Positions 36,672-44,107 of a stretch of DNA of 64,000 bases are shown here, piece after piece; positions within the stretch are counted from its first letter, which is position 1, and every line of letters starts with the position of its first letter. Position numbers and translations under genes: made by a program. Origin of the DNA: Microbispora bryophytorum. Lineage in GTDB: Bacteria; Actinomycetota; Actinomycetes; Streptosporangiales; Streptosporangiaceae. Location of the stretch: positions 1 through 64,000 of the forward strand of contig NZ_VIRL01000015.1 in NCBI RefSeq assembly GCF_006874465.1, written 5' to 3'. The notes under the pieces were generated by a model. It saw only the letters and a list, made by a program, of their open reading frames with translations. It was not told the DNA's origin and did no database searches.

Positions 36672-37272
36672 CCGCCTCGGGCTGGAGGTAGACGTTCCCC
36701 GTCACCTCGGCCAGGTACAGATCGACGCCGGGTCCCTCGGCGAGCATGCTGTAGCCACCGAGGAGGCGGAGCAGGACCCGCCCCGCGCGGGTCAGGCGCA
36801 GGTGGCGAGCCCAGCGGACGTCGCGGCCCGTCTCCTCCGCCGGTTCCGCCGCCGCCTCCTGCAGCTCCATCGCGACATCGGCCAGGTCGGCCTGGAGCTG
36901 AGGCCGCGTCAGCAGGCTGGTGCCCTCGCTGGCCCGCTCGCCCAGGCGTGCGATCGTGTGCGTCAGCGTCCGGTGGACGACCTCGCGCTGCAGGGTGAGC
37001 AGCCCCTCGGCGAACCGGCCGGCCGTCACGTCGTCCCGGGCGCTGCCGCCGGGTGCGGGCACACACGCGAGCCCGAAGCGGGTGAACCTCCGCGTCCCGT
37101 CCCCGCCGAGCGCCCGCGCCGACGCGAGGACGCGTCCGGAGGGCGAGGCGACGAAACGACCGGACGCCACGTCGGCGTGCAGGGCGTCGAGCAGGGCCGG
37201 ATAGTCTCCGAACCCACCGGTCGTCGATGCGCCTGTGGTCAGTGCGCCTGTGGTCAAAGCGCCTGTCGTCAT
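36655..37272 (-). CDS. Acyl-CoA dehydrogenase C-terminal-domain-like protein, no flavin domain
   Basis: 205 residues, mostly helical. Its C-terminal part (VLLRLLGGYSMLAEGPGVDLYLAEVTG) resembles the last helices of acyl-CoA dehydrogenases, but the N-terminal and beta domains that hold FAD are absent. It lies next to a complete acyl-CoA dehydrogenase and overlaps it, so it may be a partner subunit. The N-terminus is a triple TTGA(L/S) repeat encoded by 15-bp tandem copies. ATG 37272 overlaps the upstream stop (ATGA). Assignment to the ACAD fold is by pattern only. Confidence 0.6.
   Translation of the reverse strand: MTTGALTTGALTTGASTTGGFGDYPALLDALHADVASGRFVASPSGRVLASARALGGDGTRRFTRFGLACVPAPGGSARDDVTAGRFAEGLLTLQREVVHRTLTHTIARLGERASEGTSLLTRPQLQADLADVAMELQEAAAEPAEETGRDVRWARHLRLTRAGRVLLRLLGGYSMLAEGPGVDLYLAEVTGNVYLQPEAGDGDV
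37229..37272 (-). repeat. Three 15-bp in-frame tandem units at the N-terminus of the ACAD-like protein gene
   Basis: Units beginning at 37229, 37244 and 37259 (GCGCCTGTGGTC + 3 bases; the third differs by one base) encode repeated TTGA(L/S) at the very start of the protein. The copy number could vary without breaking the frame. Confidence 0.85.
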
Positions 37273-38135
37273 GGGTGCCCTCCCCGCCTGTTTCCGGCGG
37301 CGACGGCACGCTCGCGACGGGTGAACGTCGCCACGTGGCCGGCGCCGGTGCGCGGATCGACATCGCCGAACACGATCGTCCGGTAGGCGTCGCGCCACTC
37401 CTCGTGGTGCCTGGCGAACTCCAGCCAGACACCGGTGCAGTAGGAGCCGGGAGGCGCCTGGTGGGCCTTCGGCCCGGCCGGCCCCAGGTCGAGGGAGTCA
37501 CCCCACGAGCCGGTCACCACCAGCCGGTCGCCGGGCCGCTCGTCGCCCGGCAGTCCCGGCGGCTTGTCGAGCAGGGCGGCGAGGTCGCAGTGCGGGCCCG
37601 AGGAGCCGACCCCGGCCAGCTCCCAGCCGCCGGCGGGTCCGAGCGCCAGCAGCACCGCCGAGTCCACCAGGTCGCCGTCCTGGACGAACGGCTCCGGATA
37701 GGGGAACGACGTCTGTTCGAGGATCAGCAGGACAACGCTGCGGCAGCGGCCGGAGCGCAGGTAGGCGTCGGCGATCCGCAGTGCCGTGAACGGGGCGCCG
37801 AGTCCCTGCTCGGAGACCGCGAAACTCAGGGGACGGCCGTCGAACACGCGGGTGAGGTGCGCCGCCAGGGTCTTCTCCGGCGCGTGCGGGTCGGGCAGCG
37901 CGTAGGCGACGATCAGCAGGTCCGGGGCGGGCAGCGGGCCGGGGGCCTCCCGCAGCACCCCCTCCGCGAGTTCGAGGAAGGTGGTGTTGCTCCCGCCCGC
38001 CGCGTACGACGGATCGAACCGCATCCCGTACGGCGCGAGCACGCCCTGGTTGAACTCGAGGATGTCGGGTTCGAAGTGGCACGGACGGGCGGCCCGCGGC
38101 ACGTAGGCGACCGCGGTCTCCAGTGACAGGGACAT
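37269..38135 (-). CDS. KAS III-like (thiolase-fold) protein lacking the catalytic cysteine
   Basis: 288 residues, shorter than FabH. The N-terminal half follows the thiolase fold, with IVAYALPDPH and SFAVSEQGLGAPFTALRIADAYL. Aligned to the KAS III of this operon (AFAVTQQNCASGLAAVDIA), the nucleophile Cys is Leu112, and the HNxN and second His/Asn motifs are missing. It cannot be a normal condensing enzyme. Pairs of active and inactive KAS III-like subunits (PqsC/PqsB) are known to form heterodimers, which suggests it partners the product of 41155-42102. Overlap with the next gene is 4 bases. Confidence 0.75.
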   Translation of the reverse strand: MSLSLETAVAYVPRAARPCHFEPDILEFNQGVLAPYGMRFDPSYAAGGSNTTFLELAEGVLREAPGPLPAPDLLIVAYALPDPHAPEKTLAAHLTRVFDGRPLSFAVSEQGLGAPFTALRIADAYLRSGRCRSVVLLILEQTSFPYPEPFVQDGDLVDSAVLLALGPAGGWELAGVGSSGPHCDLAALLDKPPGLPGDERPGDRLVVTGSWGDSLDLGPAGPKAHQAPPGSYCTGVWLEFARHHEEWRDAYRTIVFGDVDPRTGAGHVATFTRRERAVAAGNRRGGHP

Positions 38136-38144
38136 GACCGTGCG

Positions 38145-38417
38145 TCAGCCCGCGTTGCCGGTGGCGACCAGGTCCACGAGCCCCTGAAGGTAGTCGACCA
38201 GGGTGCCGACGGTCCGGAAGCTGTCCATGTCCAGGCCCTCGGGGTCGATCTCGACGTCCATCGTGTCCTCTACGGCCATGAGCAGTTCGAGGATCGACGT
38301 GGAGTCCAGCTGGAGGTCGTCGAACAGCCGGGTGTCCTCCGTAACGCCGGGGATCTCCCGCTGGAGGACCTCGCCGATGGACCGGACGACGGCTGCGACG
38401 ATCTCGGATCGGGTCAT
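38145..38417 (-). CDS. Discrete acyl carrier protein
   Basis: 90 residues. The phosphopantetheine serine is S39 in DLQLDSTSILELL, with an acidic helix II as usual for ACPs. The LQLDSTSILELL pattern is like that of BtrI, the ACP used in butirosin side-chain assembly. It sits between the KAS-like and decarboxylase genes, 9 and 31 bases from its neighbours, and is the probable carrier for the amino acid activated by the ATP-grasp ligase. Confidence 0.93.
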   Translation of the reverse strand: MTRSEIVAAVVRSIGEVLQREIPGVTEDTRLFDDLQLDSTSILELLMAVEDTMDVEIDPEGLDMDSFRTVGTLVDYLQGLVDLVATGNAG

Positions 38418-38448
38418 TGCCGGGTTTCCCTTCTCACTGTGGGACTGA

Positions 38449-39759
38449 TCACTGTGGAGCTGTCTCTGCGGTGCCCGTCTCCGGGCCGCCGGCCGCCGTA
38501 GTCGGTGGGTCGACGAGGATCTGCCGGCCCAGCAGGTCCTCCACGGTGTCGCGGTGCCGGACGAGGTGTGCGGTGGCGCGAGAGACGAGGACCTCGGCGG
38601 GATAGCCGTGGCTGAGGAACAGCACCGGTGACGAGGTGGGTCCGTAGGCGCCCGAGCGTTCGACGCCGATCAGGTCGCCCGGCCGCACCTCGGGCAGGGC
38701 CACCTTGCGGCCGAGCACGTCGTCGGGGGTGCACAGCGGCCCGGTGACGGTGTACCGGCGGTCGGCGAGCGCGTCGTGGTGGTCGATCGACCGGATGGGG
38801 AAGTTGCGCTTGACGAAGCTGCCCACCCCGACGGCGGCCATGTGGTGGTTCATCCCGCCGTCGGTGACGACGAACCACTCCCCCTTGGACTGCTTCACGT
38901 ACCGGGCCCGGACGACGTACGTGCCGCAGCGGCCCGCGAGGTACCGGCCGAGTTCCATGATCACCCGGCAGCCCGGGTGCTCGGCCGCGAATTCCGCGAC
39001 GACCGCGTTGACCCCCTCGGTCAACTGGTCGAGATCGAGATCCTTCTCGTTCTCGAAGTACGCGATGCCGAGGCCTCCGCCGATGTCGACGGTCTCGAGC
39101 GGGAAACCGAGCTCGGCGCTCAGCTCGCGCGCGGCGGCGAGAATGCCGGCGGTGTTCTGGACGATGCCGTCCGGGTCGAGGATGCGGGTGCCCATGTACG
39201 CGTGTATCCCGATGACGCGTACGTTGCGCAGGGCGCGCAGCGCCGCCCCGCTTCGCAGCAGCAGCTCGTGGTCGATGCCGAACTGCCGGGGCTTGCCGCC
39301 CATGGACAGCCGGGCGCCCTTGGTGCTGAACGCCGGGTTCACCCGCAGCAGGGCCCGGGTCCCCGGGCGGCTGATCCGGTCGAGCGCGGCCAGCTCGTCG
39401 AGCGACTCGCAGACGACGGCCGCGATCCCGTACTCCAGGCAGGCCCGCAGTTCCTCCTCGGACTTGCCCGGCCCGAGGAAGATGACGTCGGACGGCTGCG
39501 CCCCGGCCCAGCGCGCCGTGGCGAGCTCCGCCAGGGAGGACACCTCGAGGCCGGCGCCGAGCGACCGCATGACGGCGCAGACGCTGACGTTCGGGTTGGC
39601 CTTCGCCGAGTAGAAGACGTCGACGGCCGGATGGAGGCGGCGCCGGAGCGCGGTGTAGGTCTCGGCCAGCACCTCGGCGTCGTAGACGTACAGGGGGGTG
39701 CCGAACCGATCGGCGAGATCCGCGACCGGGATGCCCTGGACTGCGTACGCGTCGGTCAT
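38449..39759 (-). CDS. Fold-type III PLP-dependent decarboxylase (BtrK/LysA-like)
   Basis: 436 residues, alanine-racemase-like barrel plus beta domain. PLP lysine is K53 (FYSAKANPN), phosphate loop is D225-IGGGLG, ELGRYLAG provides the conserved Glu/Arg, and C343 in GPLCTPDDVLG is the active-site Cys given to the partner subunit. VTDGGMNHHMAA is the form seen in BtrK-type enzymes that decarboxylate ACP-bound glutamate. The gene overlaps the ATP-grasp ligase by 4 bases and lies beside the ACP, so decarboxylation of a carrier-bound amino acid is the best inference. A free diamino acid substrate is the alternative. Confidence 0.88.
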   Translation of the reverse strand: MTDAYAVQGIPVADLADRFGTPLYVYDAEVLAETYTALRRRLHPAVDVFYSAKANPNVSVCAVMRSLGAGLEVSSLAELATARWAGAQPSDVIFLGPGKSEEELRACLEYGIAAVVCESLDELAALDRISRPGTRALLRVNPAFSTKGARLSMGGKPRQFGIDHELLLRSGAALRALRNVRVIGIHAYMGTRILDPDGIVQNTAGILAAARELSAELGFPLETVDIGGGLGIAYFENEKDLDLDQLTEGVNAVVAEFAAEHPGCRVIMELGRYLAGRCGTYVVRARYVKQSKGEWFVVTDGGMNHHMAAVGVGSFVKRNFPIRSIDHHDALADRRYTVTGPLCTPDDVLGRKVALPEVRPGDLIGVERSGAYGPTSSPVLFLSHGYPAEVLVSRATAHLVRHRDTVEDLLGRQILVDPPTTAAGGPETGTAETAPQ

Positions 39760-41141
39760 GAGCCCTCCCTGGGCTGTAGCACACCGGACAGGGCGGCCCG
39801 AGCGGCTTCGTCGAGCGCCGCCAGCCGGTCGTGGTCGGGAGCGGTGAGCAGGGTGTAGAGCCGGCCCTGATACGGCGGGCCGTCGCCGGTCCCGGCGTTG
39901 GCGGTCCCGGCGTTGACGGTGCCGAAACAGGTGACGACGACCCGGCCGCCCGGCGCCGGGGACAGCAGCGGGCCGAGGACCCGGCGCAGGTCGTCGAAGA
40001 CGATCGGCGCCGCGGTCCGCACCGGATAGTGCCGGGCCAGGGCGACGTGACCCGGCTGATGGAACAGCTCGGTCATGCCGCCCTGGTAGGTCGACATGTT
40101 GAGCCTGGCATTGATCTCCAGGACGGGGTGGACCCGTTCGTCTTCCGCGACGATCGCGTCGATGCCCGCCACCCCGAAGAACCCGTCGGCGGCCAGCCGG
40201 CCGCCGATCTCCGCGGCGGCGCGGCGCAGCAGCGCGTGCTGGTCCGCGCCGAGATCGGGAGGCATGAGATGCCCCTGGTGGACGCCGCGCTCGGTCAACG
40301 CCTGCTTGACGAAGTCGAACCGCACGTCGCCGCGCCGGTCGACGGTGATCTGGTAGTTCAGGTCGGCGCGCTTGGGGATCCAGCGCTCGACCACCACCGC
40401 GAGCCGGTCGTCACCGGTGCGGGCCGCGCGCCGCTCCACGATGCGCAGCAGCCGGTCGGCCTTGGCCGGGGTGTCGAGCACGACCAGGCCCTTGCCGGAG
40501 ACTCCGTAGGCGTCCTTGACCACCACCGCCCCCGGGGCGCCGGCGGCCTCGGCGAGCGCGTGCCGCAGCTCGCCGAGCGACTCGCAGCACCATCCGGGCA
40601 CGGCGGGCAGCCCGAGCTCCTCGGTGATCCTGCGGCTGTAGATCTTGCTGTTGACCCGCTCGAACGTCGTCGCGTCCGGCACGGCCAGCGGCACCTGGGC
40701 GGAGACCGCCAGTTTCTCCTCGGACTCCGAGGTCCCCATCGGCATGAGCCGTGCCCCCCGCCGGCCGAGAAGGCTCAGCCGGTCGAGCGCGCGCGGCGAG
40801 TTCAGCAGGTCCTCCGCGGTCGGCCTGTCCTCGGTGGTCGTCTCCGGCACGAGCACCGCCGGGAGGCCGACCCCGAGATCCTCCTCCAGGTAGCGGAGGT
40901 AGCCCTCGTCCGGCGCGTGTTTGACGACGAGGACGTCGCCGGGCCCGGCGAGCAGGATGCCGAGCTCCTCCATCCGCTGGACGATCGCCGTGGGCGTCGC
41001 CGCGGGCGCCGGCAGGCCGACATGGTGCCGGGCCCACTGGGCCTCCACCTCGAAGTTGCACAGGAACGCCAGAGGCGTGGCCGGGTCCCCGGTCAGCGCG
41101 GTCTTCAGCCGCCGGAGGTAGTCCGTGCTCTCGCGTGTCAC
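39756..41141 (-). CDS. ATP-grasp ligase, probable amino acid:ACP ligase (BtrJ-like)
   Basis: 461 residues. The ATP-grasp core has K209 and the glycine loop (VVVKDAYGVSGKGLVVLD), a VVVERWIPKRADLNYQITVD segment and metal ligands in PVLEINARLNMS. An N-terminal ~150-residue domain precedes it, as in peptide/carrier ligases of the BtrJ type. BtrJ loads glutamate on its ACP and later adds a second gamma-glutamyl cap. Adjacent ACP and decarboxylase make the same first step likely here. Which amino acid is used cannot be read from the sequence. Its start lies 13 bases after the KAS III stop. Confidence 0.85.
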   Translation of the reverse strand: MTRESTDYLRRLKTALTGDPATPLAFLCNFEVEAQWARHHVGLPAPAATPTAIVQRMEELGILLAGPGDVLVVKHAPDEGYLRYLEEDLGVGLPAVLVPETTTEDRPTAEDLLNSPRALDRLSLLGRRGARLMPMGTSESEEKLAVSAQVPLAVPDATTFERVNSKIYSRRITEELGLPAVPGWCCESLGELRHALAEAAGAPGAVVVKDAYGVSGKGLVVLDTPAKADRLLRIVERRAARTGDDRLAVVVERWIPKRADLNYQITVDRRGDVRFDFVKQALTERGVHQGHLMPPDLGADQHALLRRAAAEIGGRLAADGFFGVAGIDAIVAEDERVHPVLEINARLNMSTYQGGMTELFHQPGHVALARHYPVRTAAPIVFDDLRRVLGPLLSPAPGGRVVVTCFGTVNAGTANAGTGDGPPYQGRLYTLLTAPDHDRLAALDEAARAALSGVLQPREGS

Positions 41142-41154
41142 AGCGTGTTCCCTC

Positions 41155-42102
41155 CTATCCGCCGATCACCATCGCGGCGTACGTCGCACCCAGGCCGACG
41201 GCGGCGAGCAGGTACACGCCGTCGTCGCGCAGCCGGCCCTCGTCACGCATGCTGGCGAGATTGATGAACGGATCCGATCCGAAACAATGGCCATATCGGG
41301 GCACGTTGTCGAGATATATTCGCTCGACCCCGAAACCCAGCTCCCGAATCACGCCCCGCCACGACGAGTTGTTCACGTTGTGCGGCACGATCATTGTTAT
41401 TTCCTGCGGGCTCAGGCCCGCCTCGTGAACGGCCTGGCGAATGATCTCGACGACGGCCGGCGTGTAGGAGGTGAAGAATTCCGCGAGCACGTCGGGTTGC
41501 GGGCGGTACAACTGCGCGTATTCGCCGCGGGTCCGCACCGCGTACGACCGGATGCGCCGGCCGGCGCCCGCCACGCCGACCAGGCAGGCGGCCGACCCCT
41601 CCCCCATCACCGTCGTGTTGGGAATCACCGAGAAAATCCGCGACGACGCCTTCTCCCCGGTCACGACGAGGGCGCGCCCGTCGGTGTCTCCGTCCGCCAG
41701 CAGCAGTTGCACCGCGATGTCGACGGCGGCCAGCCCGCTGGCGCAGTTCTGCTGCGTGACCGCGAACGCCTCGGCCCTGGGCAGGTCCAGCCTGCGGCAC
41801 AGCTCCTGCGCCGTGCTGACGTGCGCGGGCGCGACGTCCGGGGCGGTGTGCGCGTAGACCAGGTAGCGGATCCGGTCGCGGTCGGCCGCGGTGGGGACGA
41901 GTGCCCGTGCCGGCGCGACGAGCAGATCGATGAGGTCGAGGTCCGGATCCATGGGCAGCCGTGCCAGACCGTGGACGCGCTGGAACACCCGTAGCTGGTG
42001 CCGGTTGATCCCGAGCCGGTCGGCCACCTCCTCGATGGCGACCGACCGGCTCGGGACGAAACCCTGCACCGCCTCTATGGCCGGGACGGGGGCGGTGGGC
42101 AT
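41155..42102 (-). CDS. 3-oxoacyl-[ACP] synthase III family protein (KAS III), catalytic Cys present
   Basis: 315 residues. Active-site C120 lies in VTQQNCASGLAA and H241 in VPHNVNNSSW; the FabH Asn position carries His (RYGHCFGSD), so the triad is C-H-H rather than C-H-N. It should condense or transfer an acyl group onto a carrier protein. ATG 42102 is preferred because GGAGG lies 8 bases upstream; GTG 42117 overlaps that site. It is the first gene of the leftward arm and divergent from the condensation protein. Its inactive relative is encoded four genes downstream. Confidence 0.87.
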   Translation of the reverse strand: MPTAPVPAIEAVQGFVPSRSVAIEEVADRLGINRHQLRVFQRVHGLARLPMDPDLDLIDLLVAPARALVPTAADRDRIRYLVYAHTAPDVAPAHVSTAQELCRRLDLPRAEAFAVTQQNCASGLAAVDIAVQLLLADGDTDGRALVVTGEKASSRIFSVIPNTTVMGEGSAACLVGVAGAGRRIRSYAVRTRGEYAQLYRPQPDVLAEFFTSYTPAVVEIIRQAVHEAGLSPQEITMIVPHNVNNSSWRGVIRELGFGVERIYLDNVPRYGHCFGSDPFINLASMRDEGRLRDDGVYLLAAVGLGATYAAMVIGG

Positions 42103-42313
42103 GAAACGCGCCTCCACTGCTCACGTGATCGAAACGATGCACACGCTAGGCCCGACCACCCCCGGAGCAATATTGGGGTTTTCCCTACCGTTGCCCGCCG
42201 GACGGCGGGACGGGAGATGTAGGGGTTTCCCCAATAGGCCTCCGATCCGCCGGATAAATACTCTCCGCATGAAATTCGTCGAACGCCCGGGTGCTGAGTG
42301 CTCAGGAGGCGGC
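42103..42313. promoter_or_regulatory. Divergent promoter of the cluster, with nested inverted repeats
   Basis: Two 17-base elements, TATTGGGGTTTTCCCTA (42171-42187) and TAGGGGTTTCCCCAATA (42220-42236), are inverted copies of one another at 13 of 17 positions, and each is itself a small GGGG/CCC dyad. Between them is CCCGCC-ggac-GGCGGG (42194-42209). The arrangement sits midway between the two arms, so one regulator could control both. AGGAGG (42304-42309) serves the condensation gene. Confidence 0.6.
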
Positions 42314-44107
42314 ATGGGTGACCTGACTTTCACCGAACGCATGCTTGTTAAATACGCCGGAGAACGCGCGGTGGAGGCGCCGTTGACACTCGGGCAGATC
42401 AACACCCTCGAATGGCTCGGCGACGACACGCGGGCCGGGCTGTACCGGATGATGGAGTGGGCCGTCACGGTGCCGGACGGAACCACGCTGGACGACGTGG
42501 CCGAGACGCTCGCCGTCCTGGTCGAGCGCCACGAGTCGCTGCGGACGTCCTGCGTCACCGGCGATTCGGCACGCCAGCGCGTGTCGGGCTCGGGCCAGGT
42601 GGCCGTCGACGTGTACGAGACCGCGGCCGGCGCCGGCTCGCCCATCGACCCGGTTGAGGTCACCGATCTCATCTCGGCGCTCCAGGCCAGGCCCGTGGAC
42701 GACGTGGGGGATCCGATGCTCCGCGCGGCGGTCGCCGTGCGCGACGGCGCCATCCGGCTGGTCCTCATCGCGTGCAGCCACCTGGCGGTCGACTGCGAGA
42801 GCCTGGCCGTAGTCGTCCGGCAGTTCAACTGGTTGATCCGCCATCCCGCCGAGCGCCGCGCCGGGCCGCTCACGCACCAGCCCGTCGACCAGGCGGCCGC
42901 CGAGCACTCCCCACGCGGCCGGCGCCGCGCCGAGGCGTCGCTCCGATACTGGGGGCAGCACATGTCGCGGATGCCGCAGAGCGTGTACGCGATGCCCCGG
43001 CCGACCGGCGGCGGCGAACGCGAGGTGCGCCACGACTACGCGGTGCCGGGCGCCGCCTCCGGCGAGGGTGACCCGCTCGGCTGCTGGCTCGACTCGCCCG
43101 CGCTGCGGCTCGCGCTGCCGCACATCGCGGCGCGCACCCAGACCACCCTGCCCATGGTGCTGTCGGCCGCCTTCTGCGCGGTGCTCGCCTGGCGCACCGG
43201 CAGCACGGACCTGGTCTTCGCCTCGCTGGCGAACAACCGGATCGGCCGGAACCTGCACGACTACGTCGGCACCCTGGCGCAGGACACCCTGCTCGCGGTC
43301 GACGCCGGCACGACCAGCTTCGACGAGCTGATCCGGCGGGCGGGCAGCGGGACGCTCCGGGCGGCCATGCACGGGCTGTACGACGTCAAGCTGCTCCAGA
43401 GCCTGCAGTCCGAGATAGGCGACCGCCGCGGCGTGCTGTTCCAGCGGGACTGCGCCTGCAACATCAATCTCTTCGACTTCGACGGCGAGACCCGGCCGGC
43501 CGGTCCGCCGGAGGCGGCGCGGGACGCGCTCGCCCGGACCGCCCTCCGCTGGCACGTGCCGCCGTACTTCCGGGTGCTGCTCCTGCTGCGGGTCATCGAC
43601 TCCGACGGCGAGCCGCTGCTCGGCCTCACCACCGGCCACGCCGATCTGGTGCCCGCGGCCGAGATCGAGTCGCTGCTGCTCGGGATCGACCGGCTGCTGG
43701 CCGCGGCCGCCACCGGGGACGTGGATCTGCGCCGGATGACCGAGATCACCGGGCTGACACCGGTCACCCGCGGCCCGGAGTGGCAGCGGGTGGACGGCTG
43801 CTGGATCGAGTTGCCGGAGGTGCAGCGACTGGTCGACGACGCCGTCCGGGTCCCGGCCCGGGTGATCGCCGTCCCGGACGACGACGGCCGCCCCGTCCTG
43901 ACCGCCTACATCACCGCCGGCGGCCCCGTCCGGACGCCGCGGGAGGCCCATGACGCCTGCATGAGCCTGCTGACGGGCCGGTACACCGCGATGGCTCCCG
44001 GCCGGTACGTGATCTGTGCCGGGCCGCCCGGCGATCCGGACGACCCGGCGGCCTGGCGCCGCAGACCCGTCCTCGCCGAAGGCGACGGCCGGGAGGAGCA
44101 GCGGTGA
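42314..44107 (+). CDS. Free-standing NRPS-type condensation-domain protein with a remnant adenylation C-terminal subdomain
   Basis: 597 residues. Residues ~20-480 fit a condensation domain: [12 protein letters not shown] start, [11 protein letters not shown], and SHLAVDC (155-161), where the HHxxxDG catalytic motif keeps its second His (H156) and Asp but has lost the first His and the Gly. The last ~90 residues ([22 protein letters not shown]...[16 protein letters not shown]) resemble the small C-terminal subdomain of adenylation domains without its catalytic Lys region. It is therefore a stand-alone amide- or ester-forming or releasing enzyme. AGGAGG at 42304 sets the start. The stop overlaps the PKS GTG start by 4 bases. 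Confidence 0.82.
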   Translation: MGDLTFTERMLVKYAGERAVEAPLTLGQINTLEWLGDDTRAGLYRMMEWAVTVPDGTTLDDVAETLAVLVERHESLRTSCVTGDSARQRVSGSGQVAVDVYETAAGAGSPIDPVEVTDLISALQARPVDDVGDPMLRAAVAVRDGAIRLVLIACSHLAVDCESLAVVVRQFNWLIRHPAERRAGPLTHQPVDQAAAEHSPRGRRRAEASLRYWGQHMSRMPQSVYAMPRPTGGGEREVRHDYAVPGAASGEGDPLGCWLDSPALRLALPHIAARTQTTLPMVLSAAFCAVLAWRTGSTDLVFASLANNRIGRNLHDYVGTLAQDTLLAVDAGTTSFDELIRRAGSGTLRAAMHGLYDVKLLQSLQSEIGDRRGVLFQRDCACNINLFDFDGETRPAGPPEAARDALARTALRWHVPPYFRVLLLLRVIDSDGEPLLGLTTGHADLVPAAEIESLLLGIDRLLAAAATGDVDLRRMTEITGLTPVTRGPEWQRVDGCWIELPEVQRLVDDAVRVPARVIAVPDDDGRPVLTAYITAGGPVRTPREAHDACMSLLTGRYTAMAPGRYVICAGPPGDPDDPAAWRRRPVLAEGDGREEQR

